Of a stretch of DNA of 39,658 nt, positions 6,818-14,957 are shown in pieces. The DNA lies in assembly GCA_019749875.1 (NCBI GenBank), contig JAIEPK010000152.1, positions 1-39,658 of the forward strand, read 5' to 3'. Under the pieces are notes generated by a model. It was given only the letters and a program-made list of their open reading frames with translations. It did not search any database and was not told the DNA's origin. Numbering within the stretch: position 1 is the first letter of the stretch; each line of letters opens with the position of its first letter. Made by a program: the position numbers and the translations under genes. The DNA is from Candidatus Binatia bacterium (GTDB taxonomy: Bacteria > Desulfobacterota > Binatia > UBA12015).

Positions 6818-7899
6818 ACCTGCCCGTCGCCCCACCCGTCCTGCCCATGCTCGCGAAGCGCGTCGCCGAGGTCCCCGCGAAGGACGGCTTCCTCTTCGAG
6901 CCGAAGTGGGACGGCTTCCGCACGCTGGTCTTTCGCGATGGCGACGACGTGCTGCTGCAGAGCCGCGACGAGAAGCCGCTCAATCGCTACTTCCCGGAGC
7001 TCCTGCCGCCGCTGCTGGCCCAGCTGCCCGAGCGCTGCGTGCTGGACGGCGAGATCGTCGTCGCGCAGAGCGGGCGCCTCGAGTTCGAGCTGCTGCAGCA
7101 GCGCATCCATCCGGCGGCATCGCGCGTCAAGCTGCTGTCGCAGCAGATCCCGGCGTCGATCGTGTTCTTCGACCTTCTGTGCGCGGGCGACCGCGACCTG
7201 CGCGGCGTCGCGTTCGCCGAGCGTCGCGCGGAGCTGGAGCGCGTCGTCGCCGAGGTCGAGCCGCCGCTGCATCTCACGCCGAGCACGCGCGAGCACGCGG
7301 TTGCGTCGGACTGGTTTCGCCGTTTCGAGGGTGCCGGCTTCGACGGCGTGATCGCGAAGCCGGTCGGCGGTGCGTACGAGCCCAACAAGCGCGCCATGCT
7401 CAAGGTCAAGCACGAGCGCGAGTGCGACTGCGTGGTCGCCGGCTTCCGCTGGCACAAGAACGGCGAGGGCACAGCGATCGGCTCGTTGCTGCTCGGCCTC
7501 TTCGCCGACGACGGCGAGCTGCAGCACGTCGGCGTGGTCGCGAGCTTCACCATGGACAAGCGGAAGGAGCTGGTCGACTTCCTGGCGCCGTACCGCAACG
7601 ACGCGCTCGCCGGTCACCCGTGGGCCGGCTGGGCCGAGAGCAACCACGTCGAGAATCCCGACGCGCAGCGCATGCCCGGCGCGGTGAGCCGCTGGACCGG
7701 CGGCAAGGACCTGTCGTGGGAGCCGCTGCGGCCCGAGCTCGTGGTCGAGGTGGCGTACGACCACATGCAGGGGCGCCGCTTCCGCCACACCGCGCAGTTC
7801 CGCCGCTGGCGGACCGACAAGGCGCCGCGCGACTGCACCTACGCGCAGCTGGAAGTGGTGGCGCCGGAGGAGCTGGCGGCGATCTTCGCGAGTCGTTGA
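6814..7899 (+). CDS. ligC: ATP-dependent DNA ligase, LigC type
   Basis: 361 residues, the length typical of LigC (about 350-360). The nucleotidyl-transferase motif I is EPKWDGFR with Lys31 as the adenylated residue. Motif III is around CVLDGEIVV and VFFDLLC, motif IV is FDGVIAKPV and motif V is AMLKVKHERECDCVVAGFRW. A C-terminal OB-fold follows. The enzyme seals nicks using ATP and is associated with bacterial end joining and base-excision repair. The ATG has GAGGAGA upstream and overlaps the stop of the preceding small ORF. It converges on the LigD polymerase-domain gene. No Ku gene is in the window. Confidence 0.93.
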   Translation: MNLPVAPPVLPMLAKRVAEVPAKDGFLFEPKWDGFRTLVFRDGDDVLLQSRDEKPLNRYFPELLPPLLAQLPERCVLDGEIVVAQSGRLEFELLQQRIHPAASRVKLLSQQIPASIVFFDLLCAGDRDLRGVAFAERRAELERVVAEVEPPLHLTPSTREHAVASDWFRRFEGAGFDGVIAKPVGGAYEPNKRAMLKVKHERECDCVVAGFRWHKNGEGTAIGSLLLGLFADDGELQHVGVVASFTMDKRKELVDFLAPYRNDALAGHPWAGWAESNHVENPDAQRMPGAVSRWTGGKDLSWEPLRPELVVEVAYDHMQGRRFRHTAQFRRWRTDKAPRDCTYAQLEVVAPEELAAIFASR

Positions 7900-7924
7900 C
7901 GCGAGGGGGCACGCGCTCCCTCCC

Positions 7925-7947
7925 CCCAACGGGCAAAGCCCGTTGGG
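7925..7947. terminator. Hairpin between convergent ligC and ligD
   Basis: A perfect 10-bp stem CCCAACGGGC/GCCCGTTGGG with an AAA loop lies between two convergent stops. It has no T-run, but its placement suits a bidirectional terminator. Confidence 0.6.
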
Positions 7948-8013
7948 CCCCCACTCCCCGCGCTCCCTCCGGTCGGCCGCGCGCGTCGCGCGCAGTCTCC
8001 GTGGAGGTGATCG

Positions 8014-9348
8014 TCAGCGCGTCGGGTCGTCGTCCGGGTCCGGCGTCTCCTGCTGTGGACGCAGCTCCTCGGGAACATGACGCAGGTTCACGCGTACCCG
8101 CGTCCACGTCGACGAGCGCCCACGCATCGAGTCGACCAGCACGTCCTCGATCGTCACGTGGGACGCCGCTTCCGGATGGCGTGCCTTCCAGCGCTCGAGC
8201 CCGTCGAGCGCGGCTGCCTTGTCCGGCGAGTTCGCGACGGTGACCAGCGGCATCTTCGTGCGCGGCGTCCGCGACGCGGTGCGCTTCTTCTTGACGCCGG
8301 TCGCGACGTCGCCGTCCTGCCGCTCGCCGTCCGCCGGCTTCGCCTTCCGCGCCCGCGACGGTGCGACGCGCGCGCCCTCGCCTTCCATCTTGCGGTAGTG
8401 CGGCGGCCACGGCGCGTCGCCGAGACCCTGTGCTTCGTCGCGCTCGGCGAGCTCGAGCAGCATGTCGAGCGAGCCGGGAGCGTGATCCATCTCCGCGTGC
8501 GGGTCGCCGATCGCCGCGAAGCGTGCGGGCACGGTGGCGACGGTGAAGTCCGCCGCGTCGCAGTCCGGCACCTCGTCCCACGTGAGCGGCGTCGACACGC
8601 GCGCGTCGGGCAGCGGACGCACGGAGTACGCGGAGCACGTCGTGCGGTCTTTCGCGTTCTGGTTGTAGTCGAGGAACACGCCGTGACGCTCCTCCTTCCA
8701 CCACTTCGAGGTGGCGAGATCCGGCACGCGGCGCTCGATCTCGCGCGACAGCGCGAGTGCCGCGCGCCGCACCTCGGTGAAGGTCCAGCGCGGCTGGATG
8801 CGCACGTTCACGTGCATGCCGCGCGAGCCGCTGGTCTTCGGCCAGCCGGTGAGCCCGAGCTCCTCCAGGAGCGCTTTCACCTCGAGCGCCACGCGGCGCA
8901 CGTCGTCCCACGCGACGCCGGGAGTCGGATCGAGATCGACGCGCAGCTCGTTCGGGTGGTCGAGGTCGCCACTCAGCACCGGGTGCGGATGCAGCTCGAT
9001 GCAGCCCAGGTTCACGATCCAGGCGAGCCCCGCCGCGTCGTCGACCACGACCTCCTCCGCGGTGCGCCCCGACGGGAACGACAGCGTCACGGTGCGGATC
9101 CACTCCGGCCGGCTCTCGGGCGCGCGCTTCTGGTAGAAGGCCTCCGCGTGCGCGCCGTCGACGAAGCGCTTGAGCACGATCGGGCGATCGCGGATGCCGT
9201 TCAGCGCCCCGTCCGCGACCGACAGGTAGTACGCGACCAGCTCCAGCTTGGTGAGCCGAGCTTGTTCGGAGAAGTACGGCTTGCTCGGGTTGGTGATGCG
9301 GACTTCGCGACCCGCGACCTCGAGAACTCTCGCCTCTTCCTTGGCCAC
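8014..9348 (-). CDS. ligD: Stand-alone LigD polymerase-domain protein (archaeo-eukaryotic primase fold)
   Basis: 444 residues from GTG 9348. Residues about 10-300 are a LigD Pol domain: ITNPSKPYF near the N-terminus, NELRVDLDPTPG with catalytic Asp138 and Asp140, SGSRGMHVNVRI with His179, and FLDYNQNAKDRT with a further Asp at 227. This family fills and extends ends in non-homologous end joining, preferring ribonucleotides. No ligase or nuclease domain is fused. Instead there is a basic linker (about 325-380) and a small C-terminal module with DVLVDSMRGRSSTWTRVRVNL. The ligase function is probably supplied by the convergent LigC. The start is 24 bp from that of the divergent polX, and no good RBS is visible. 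Confidence 0.92.
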   Translation of the reverse strand: MAKEEARVLEVAGREVRITNPSKPYFSEQARLTKLELVAYYLSVADGALNGIRDRPIVLKRFVDGAHAEAFYQKRAPESRPEWIRTVTLSFPSGRTAEEVVVDDAAGLAWIVNLGCIELHPHPVLSGDLDHPNELRVDLDPTPGVAWDDVRRVALEVKALLEELGLTGWPKTSGSRGMHVNVRIQPRWTFTEVRRAALALSREIERRVPDLATSKWWKEERHGVFLDYNQNAKDRTTCSAYSVRPLPDARVSTPLTWDEVPDCDAADFTVATVPARFAAIGDPHAEMDHAPGSLDMLLELAERDEAQGLGDAPWPPHYRKMEGEGARVAPSRARKAKPADGERQDGDVATGVKKKRTASRTPRTKMPLVTVANSPDKAAALDGLERWKARHPEAASHVTIEDVLVDSMRGRSSTWTRVRVNLRHVPEELRPQQETPDPDDDPTR

Positions 9349-9372
9349 GGGGACAGACGCTACACCTGATCC

Positions 9373-11118
9373 ATGGCCGACACGAAGCAGGACGTGCTCG
9401 ACATGCTGCGCGATCTCGCCGAGCTGACGATGCTCGACGAGGGCGACCCACAGTCGTTCCGCGTGCGCGCGTACGAGAGTGCCGTGCAGGCGGTCGCCGC
9501 CCAGGCGAACGACCTCGGCACCCTGACCGCGAAGGATCTGCAGAAGATCGAGGGCATCGGCAAGAGCACCGCGGAGAAGATCCGCGAGCTGCTCGAGACC
9601 GGACGGGTGGCGAAGCTCGAGGACCTGCGCGCGAAGCACCCGGCGAGCGTGGTGGCGCTGCTGCGCATCCCCGGGCTCGGTCCGAAGGCCGTGAAGAAGC
9701 TCCGCGCCGAGCTGCGCATCGAGTCGATCGACGACCTGCGCCACGCGCTCGCCGGCCACAAGCTGCGCGAGCTGCCGGGCTTCGGTGCGAAGTCCGAGGA
9801 CAAGCTCGCGCAGGCGCTCGCCCGCCTCGACGAGCAGGGCGAGGTCGGCCGCACGCCGATCTCGGTCGCGCTGCCGCTCGCGAACCGCATCGTGGCACAC
9901 CTGCGCGACGTGCAGGGCGTCCTGCACGCCGAGTTCTGCGGCTCGCTGCGCCGCTTCGCGGAGACCATCGGCGACGTCGACGTCGTCGTCGCCGCGACCG
10001 ATCCCGAGCCGGTGATGGACGCGCTCACCGGCATGACGACGCTCGTCGACCGCGTGCTCGGACGCGGTGCCGCGAAGACCAGCATCGTGACCAGGCGCGG
10101 CACGCAGGTCGACCTGCGCGTGGTCTCGCCGCACCAGCTCGGCGCGGCGCTGCTCTACTTCACGGGCTCGAAGGGCCACAACATCAAGCTTCGCCAGCGC
10201 GCGCTCGCGCGTGGCTTGACGCTCAACGAGTACGCTCTGTCGAAGATCGACGGCGGCGACGTCGTCGCGAGCGAGACCGAGGCGCAGATCTACGAGGCGC
10301 TCGGGCTGTCGTGGATCCCGCCCGTGCTGCGCGAGGATCAGGGCGAGATCGAGGCCGCCGACAAGGGGCTGCTACCGGCACCGCTCGGCGATGTGATCGG
10401 CGACTTCCACTGCCACACGTCCGTGTCCGGCGACGGACGTTCGTCGCTCGACGAGGTGGTGGCCGCCGCCATCGCGCGCGGCGTGCGCGTGCTCGCGATC
10501 ACCGAGCACGCGGAGCGGACCGTCTCCGGGGTCGGACGGGACGTGCTCCTCGCCCAGCGCGACGCGATTCATGCGATGCGGAAGAAGCTCGGCGACCGGC
10601 TCGTCCTGCTGCACGGCGTCGAGCTCAACATCGATCGTGACGGCGGGCTCGACTGGGATCCCGAGTTCCGCGCCACGTTCGACTGGTGCCTCGCGTCGAT
10701 CCACGACCACTTCGACCTCGATCGCGCGACGCAAACGCGGCGCGTGGTGCGCGCGATGCAGGACCCGTCGGTGCGCATGATCGGCCACCTGTCGGCGCGC
10801 ATGATCGGCGCCCGACCGCCGATCGAGCTCGACCTCGACGCCGTGTTCGACGCGGCGGAGCAGACCGGCACCGCGCTCGAGATCAACGGCGGGCTGCCGC
10901 GCCTCGACCTGTCCGTCGAGACGCTGCGCCGAGCGCGTGCGCGGAAGTTCCCGATCGTCCTGACCAGCGACGCGCACCGTGCCGAGGAGCTGCAGCGCGT
11001 GGACTACGCGGCACGCAACGCGGAGAAGGCCTGGCTCGACCGCGAGCGCGTCGCGAACACGTGGGGGGCTGCGCGGCTCGCGGCGTGGGCGACGGGCGGG
11101 AAGAACGCCGGCACGTGA
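9373..11118 (+). CDS. polX: DNA polymerase X family protein with PHP domain
   Basis: 581 residues, the typical length of bacterial PolX. An N-terminal helix-hairpin-helix region (IEGIGKSTAEKI about 59-70; IPGLGPKAVKK about 99-109; LPGFGAKSE) is followed by the nucleotidyltransferase core FCGSLRRFAETIGDVDVVV with Asp201 and Asp203 and a third acid in TQVDLRV (Asp247). GSKGHNIKLRQRA is the dNTP-binding fingers and thumb. The C-terminal PHP domain has DFHCHTSVSGDG (344-355), TEHA (377-380) and SDAHR near residue 544, consistent with metal-dependent 3'-5' exonuclease or AP-site activity. It is used in gap-filling repair. It is divergent from ligD, so the two are probably functionally linked. Confidence 0.95.
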   Translation: MADTKQDVLDMLRDLAELTMLDEGDPQSFRVRAYESAVQAVAAQANDLGTLTAKDLQKIEGIGKSTAEKIRELLETGRVAKLEDLRAKHPASVVALLRIPGLGPKAVKKLRAELRIESIDDLRHALAGHKLRELPGFGAKSEDKLAQALARLDEQGEVGRTPISVALPLANRIVAHLRDVQGVLHAEFCGSLRRFAETIGDVDVVVAATDPEPVMDALTGMTTLVDRVLGRGAAKTSIVTRRGTQVDLRVVSPHQLGAALLYFTGSKGHNIKLRQRALARGLTLNEYALSKIDGGDVVASETEAQIYEALGLSWIPPVLREDQGEIEAADKGLLPAPLGDVIGDFHCHTSVSGDGRSSLDEVVAAAIARGVRVLAITEHAERTVSGVGRDVLLAQRDAIHAMRKKLGDRLVLLHGVELNIDRDGGLDWDPEFRATFDWCLASIHDHFDLDRATQTRRVVRAMQDPSVRMIGHLSARMIGARPPIELDLDAVFDAAEQTGTALEINGGLPRLDLSVETLRRARARKFPIVLTSDAHRAEELQRVDYAARNAEKAWLDRERVANTWGAARLAAWATGGKNAGT

Positions 11119-11133
11119 AGCTCAATGGATGAA

Positions 11134-11152
11134 CTGGTCAATGTCTGGTCAA
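11134..11152. promoter_or_regulatory. Direct repeat CTGGTCAA ahead of the toxin-antitoxin genes
   Basis: CTGGTCAA occurs at 11134-11141 and 11145-11152, an 11-bp period or one helical turn, directly before the antitoxin start. This suits binding by an autoregulating antitoxin-toxin complex; the role is inferred. Confidence 0.5.
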
Positions 11153-11153
11153 A

Positions 11154-11426
11154 ATGATGGCGATGTCCACCGTGACCGCCTTCGAGGCCAAGACCCGGTT
11201 CGGCGAGATTCTCGAACGCGTCGCGCGGGGCGAGGAGATCGTCATCACGCGGCACGACAAGGCCGTCGCGCGGATCGTCCCGGAGGGCCGGCCGCGCTCT
11301 TCGCAGGTCGAGCGCGCGGCCGCACGGCTGGTCGAGCTGCGCGGCCGCATCCGGGCGCGCACGCGCGGACGCGCCACGCTGACCGACGACGAGGTGCGCG
11401 CGGCGATCGAGCAGGGTCGCCGGTGA
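11154..11426 (+). CDS. Phd/YefM-type antitoxin (VapB role)
   Basis: 90 residues from ATG 11154. In-frame ATGs at 11157 and 11163 are alternatives, and the last gives the usual MSTVTAFEAKTRFGE start. The Phd/YefM fold is shown by TAFEAKTRFGEILERVARGE, EIVITRHDKAVARIVP. The C-terminal half is basic then acidic (LTDDEVRAAIEQGRR) and would wrap the toxin. It is expected to bind its own promoter and neutralise the PIN toxin. The stop overlaps the toxin start in a GTGA junction, giving translational coupling. No clear RBS is present; direct repeats abut the start. Confidence 0.9.
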   Translation: MMAMSTVTAFEAKTRFGEILERVARGEEIVITRHDKAVARIVPEGRPRSSQVERAAARLVELRGRIRARTRGRATLTDDEVRAAIEQGRR

Positions 11427-11842
11427 CCGCTCGCTTCGTCATCGACGCCTCGATCGCCGTCGCGTGGGTGCACCCTGCCCAGGCCACTCGTGACACCGAT
11501 CGGCTCCTCGACGAGGTTGCTCGAGACGCTCGCTTTGCCGTACCTGCCCTGTGGATGCTCGAGGTGGTGAACGCGCTGCTCGTTCTCGAGCGGCGACGCA
11601 AGCTCAGGAGCGACGAGCGAGCGGAGGCGCTCGAGACGCTCCTCGCGCTCGGGCCGGCGGTCGACGAGGACGGCGCGCGGAGTGCCTTCGGACGCGTCTC
11701 GGATCTCGCGGTCGAGCACGGTCTGAGCGTGTACGACGCGACGTACCTCGAGCTGTCGCTGCGCGAGAAACTACCGCTCGTCACCAAGGACGTCGGGCTG
11801 CGGGCCGCGGCGCGCCGCGCCGCCGTTCCGCTGCATCCCTGA
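11423..11842 (+). CDS. vapC: PIN-domain ribonuclease toxin (VapC type)
   Basis: 139 residues from GTG 11423, within the antitoxin stop. The PIN acidic residues are visible: FVIDASIAVAWV (first Asp), WMLEVVNALL (Glu), VYDATYLELS (Asp) and LVTKD (last Asp). VapC toxins are Mg-dependent endoribonucleases that cut tRNA or rRNA and arrest growth until bound by the antitoxin. Length and motif spacing are normal, so it is probably active. The pair sits between polX and a P450 without disturbing either. Confidence 0.92.
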   Translation: MTARFVIDASIAVAWVHPAQATRDTDRLLDEVARDARFAVPALWMLEVVNALLVLERRRKLRSDERAEALETLLALGPAVDEDGARSAFGRVSDLAVEHGLSVYDATYLELSLREKLPLVTKDVGLRAAARRAAVPLHP

Positions 11843-11906
11843 GCCCAACGCAGAATCGCATCGGCTGCCCCGGGCGCAAAGCAATCCGGTGTGGCCCGGA
11901 GGACGG

Positions 11907-13154
11907 ATGAACCTGCGCGACATCGATCTCACCGACGCCGACGTCTTCGAGCGCGGCGTGCCGCACGACGCCTTCACGACGCTCCGTCGCGAAGCGCCCG
12001 TCTACTGGCACGAGGAGAAGGACGGACCCGGCTTCTTCGCGATCACCAAGTACGCCGACCTGCGCCAGGTCTCGACCAACCCCGAGATCTTCTCGTCGGA
12101 GCGCAAGGCGACCCTGCGCGTGGATCCGCCGGAGATCGTGCTCGAGATGATCCGCAACATGATGCTCAACATGGATCCGCCGAAGCATCGGCGGTATCGC
12201 GCGCTCATCAACAAGGCGTTCACGCCGCGCATGGTGCAGAGCCTGCACGGCATGGTGGCCGACACCGTCACGCGCATCATCGACGACGTCATCGAGCGCG
12301 GCGAGTGCGACTTCGTCGAGGACGTCGCGGCGATCCTGCCGATGGAGGTGATCTGCGAGATGATGGGCGTGCCGCGGGAAGACCGGCGGCAGGTCTATCT
12401 CATCGGCAACAAGCTGGTCGGCTTCGAGGACCCGGAGCTGCAGCCCGACGGTCAGGCGGTCGACGTGCAGAACGCCGATGCCGCGGAAGCGTTCGGCGAG
12501 ATGTTCGTCTACGCGCACAAGCTGCGCGAGCAGGCGCTCGCCGATCCGAAGGACAACCTCGCGACCGCACTCCTGCACGCCGAGCTCGACGGCGAGAAGC
12601 TCAGCGCCGAGGATTTCCAGTGGTGGTTCCAGCTGCTGCTGGTCGCGGGCAACGAGACCACGCGCACCGTGACATCCAACGGCATGCTCGACCTGATCGC
12701 CCACCCCGACCAGATGGCGCGCCTGCGTGACGACCCGTCACTGGTGCCGAGCGCCGTCGAGGAGATCCTGCGCTTCAATCCGCCGGTGCACGCGTTCCGC
12801 CGTCAAACCACGCGCGCGACCGAGATCCGCGGCGTCGAGATCCCCGCCGATGCGAAGATCCTGATGTGGTACCCGTCGGTGAACCGCGACGAGGAGGTGT
12901 TCGAGGACGCACAGCGCTTCGACGTCGGGCGCACGCCGAACGACCACCTGAGCTTCGGCATCGGCGAGCACTTCTGCCTGGGCGCGAACCTCGCTCGCCT
13001 CGAGCTGCGCGAGATCTTCAAAGGCATCGTCGCGCGCCTGCACGACGTCGAGCTGGCGGCGCCACCGCGCCGCCTGCGCTCGACGTTCGTGAACGGCGTC
13101 AAGGAGATGCGCGTCACGTTCCGGCCGGAAACGCGCGGCGGCGCGACCAGGTGA
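11907..13154 (+). CDS. Cytochrome P450 (CYP125/CYP124-like group)
   Basis: 415 residues from ATG 11907, with GGAGG five bases upstream. The heme ligand motif is FGIGEHFCLGANLARLE with Cys357. The I-helix oxygen-activation motif is LLVAGNETTRT, and the K-helix ExxR is in VEEILRFNPP. The N-terminus lacks a membrane anchor, so this is a soluble class I P450 needing ferredoxin and a reductase; neither is in the window. Overall wording (PGFFAITKYADLRQVS, MLNMDPPKHRRYRALINKAF) resembles P450s hydroxylating sterol side chains or methyl-branched lipids. The substrate is therefore guessed as lipid-like. It converges on an SDR gene three bases away. Confidence 0.94.
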   Translation: MNLRDIDLTDADVFERGVPHDAFTTLRREAPVYWHEEKDGPGFFAITKYADLRQVSTNPEIFSSERKATLRVDPPEIVLEMIRNMMLNMDPPKHRRYRALINKAFTPRMVQSLHGMVADTVTRIIDDVIERGECDFVEDVAAILPMEVICEMMGVPREDRRQVYLIGNKLVGFEDPELQPDGQAVDVQNADAAEAFGEMFVYAHKLREQALADPKDNLATALLHAELDGEKLSAEDFQWWFQLLLVAGNETTRTVTSNGMLDLIAHPDQMARLRDDPSLVPSAVEEILRFNPPVHAFRRQTTRATEIRGVEIPADAKILMWYPSVNRDEEVFEDAQRFDVGRTPNDHLSFGIGEHFCLGANLARLELREIFKGIVARLHDVELAAPPRRLRSTFVNGVKEMRVTFRPETRGGATR

Positions 13155-13157
13155 CGA

Positions 13158-13901
13158 TCACACGCCGAAGCCCCCGTCGATGGCGAGGCATGCGCCGGTG
13201 ACGTAGCCCGCCTCGGGCCTCGTCAAGTACGAGACGAAGCCCGCGATCTCCGCCGCGCTGCCATAGCGTCCGAGCGCGCTGGCGCGACGCAGCTCGTCGG
13301 CGAACGCACCGACGGACGGGTTCATGTCGGTGTCGACCGGTCCGGGCAGCAGCGCGTTGACGGTGATGCCGCGCGGTCCGACGTCGCGTGCGAGGCTCGC
13401 CGTCAGCCCCGCCAGCGCGGCCTTGGTGAGGACGTAGAGCACCGCTCCCGGAAACGGCACGCGCTCGCTGTTGATGCTGCCGATGTTGACGATCCGACCG
13501 CCCTCGCCCATGTGCCGCAGCGCCTCCTGCGCCGCGACGAAGACTCCTCGGACGTTCACCGCGACCATGCGGTCGAACTCGTCGAGGGTCAGCTCCGCGA
13601 AGGGCTTCACGAGCAGCATGCCGGCGTTGTTCACCAGCACGTCGACGCGTCCGAAGCGCGCCACGGTCGCGGCGACCGACGCGCGCACCTGATCCGCGTC
13701 GCCCGCGTCCGCATGCACCGCGAGCGCTCGTCCACCCGCCGCCTCGATCCGCCGCACGACGTCGTGCGCGGCATCCTTCGACCCGGCATACGTGAGCGCG
13801 ACCGATGCGCCGTCCGCTGCGAGGCGCTCCGCGATCGCCGCGCCGATGCCGCGCGACCCACCGGTGACCAGCGCGACCTTGCCCTCGAGATGTCCAGCCA
13901 T
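13158..13901 (-). CDS. Short-chain dehydrogenase/reductase (FabG-like)
   Basis: 247 residues, classical SDR length. Cofactor motif TGGSRGIG (13-20), NNAG (91-94), Asn117, catalytic Ser in GSINS (142/145), Tyr156 and Lys160 (YVLTK) are all present. The C-terminal RPEAGYVTGACLAIDGGFG is typical of FabG and 3-oxoacyl or sugar dehydrogenases. It oxidises or reduces an alcohol/ketone with NAD(P)(H) in the cytoplasm. The ATG has a perfect AGGAGG. It is transcribed convergently with the P450 and divergently from the DUF924 gene. Confidence 0.94.
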   Translation of the reverse strand: MAGHLEGKVALVTGGSRGIGAAIAERLAADGASVALTYAGSKDAAHDVVRRIEAAGGRALAVHADAGDADQVRASVAATVARFGRVDVLVNNAGMLLVKPFAELTLDEFDRMVAVNVRGVFVAAQEALRHMGEGGRIVNIGSINSERVPFPGAVLYVLTKAALAGLTASLARDVGPRGITVNALLPGPVDTDMNPSVGAFADELRRASALGRYGSAAEIAGFVSYLTRPEAGYVTGACLAIDGGFGV

Positions 13902-14015
13902 GAATCCTCCTGCAGGCAGCGCCCGCGCTCCCTCCGCGTCGGCGACTACGCGATGGCGGCGCGCTCGAGTCAACGCGTCTCGGCGGGGCGCGAGCGGTTG
14001 GCAATCCGCCCCCGC

Positions 14016-14669
14016 ATGCGCAGAGTGAGGATCGTGCAAGACCACGACGTGACGCCGGGCCCGTCGAGAGACGGCGCCGATCCCGAGCGGCTGCGGCGCT
14101 TCTGGTTCGGCGATGCGGCCATCGACGACGCAGCCGCCGCACGACGCGTGGCGACCTGGTTCGAAGCGAGCGACGCGTTCGACTCCGCGTGCGCGAGCCG
14201 GTTCTCGGACTGGCCGGATCGTGCACGACGCGGCGACTTCGCCGCGTGGGCTGCGACCCCGAGCGGCGCGCTCGCGCTCGTCCTCGCGCTCGACCAGCTG
14301 CCGCGCAATCTCTTTCGAGGGACCGCGCACGCGTTCGCGTACGACGACGCTGCCATCGAAACGGCGAGCGCGGCGGTCGAGCGCGGCTTCGACCGCGCGC
14401 TCGCGCCGATCGAGGCGTCCTTCCTCTATCTGCCGTTCGAGCATGCCGAGAGCGTCGCGCTGCAGGAGCGGTCGGTGGCGCTCTTCGAGGCGCTTCAGGG
14501 CCGCGCTCCGGCGACGCTCACGGACGCGTTCGCGAGCTTCGCCGGATACGCGCGCCGCCACCGCGACGTCATCGTGCGCTTCGGACGCTTCCCGCACCGC
14601 AACGCGGCGCTGGGCCGCACGAGCACGACCGACGAGGACGCCTGGCTCGCGGAGGGGAGCGGCTTCTGA
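14016..14669 (+). CDS. DUF924 family protein
   Basis: 217 residues. The family pattern is clear: LRRFWFGD at the start, then TWFEASDAFDSACASRF, ALALVLALDQLPRNLFRG, AHAFAYD, FLYLPFEHAES, RHRDVIVRFGRFPHRNAALGR. DUF924 proteins are all-helical, TPR-like, and of unknown function. The start is uncertain: ATG 14016 has no obvious RBS, and GTG 14034 follows an AGG closely. The next 288 bp to the beta-helix gene show no convincing gene. Confidence 0.88.
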   Translation: MRRVRIVQDHDVTPGPSRDGADPERLRRFWFGDAAIDDAAAARRVATWFEASDAFDSACASRFSDWPDRARRGDFAAWAATPSGALALVLALDQLPRNLFRGTAHAFAYDDAAIETASAAVERGFDRALAPIEASFLYLPFEHAESVALQERSVALFEALQGRAPATLTDAFASFAGYARRHRDVIVRFGRFPHRNAALGRTSTTDEDAWLAEGSGF

Positions 14670-14957
14670 CGCACCTCCGCGGTCGAGCGGCGGCGACGCG
14701 ACGCACGCGGTGCCGACGCCGATCGATACGGTCGCGGCAGCGTGCTCCACCTCGCCCCCGCGCACAGGTCGTCGTCCCGGATCCGGCCACGAGCCTCGTT
14801 CTGCGAGACACGGCACGCCGAGCAGCGGCGAGCGTACCTGGTCCCGGGAAGACGAGGCTGGCGCGATGGCGTTCGCTCTGCGCGCTTCAGTGCGCCGCGA
14901 GCGCGTCCGATGTCTCCGTACAGCCGGAGGGTGTCCGGCGCAGCGAAGGAGACGAGG

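Noticed and set aside
5881-7929. A 682-codon minus-strand frame antisense to ligC and the YCII gene.
   Set aside because: It is the complement of well-supported genes, with no recognisable domain.
5850-8243. A 797-codon plus-strand frame overlapping the YCII and ligC genes.
   Set aside because: Composition is Arg/Ala/Pro-rich with no domain, and it runs through well-supported genes in other frames.
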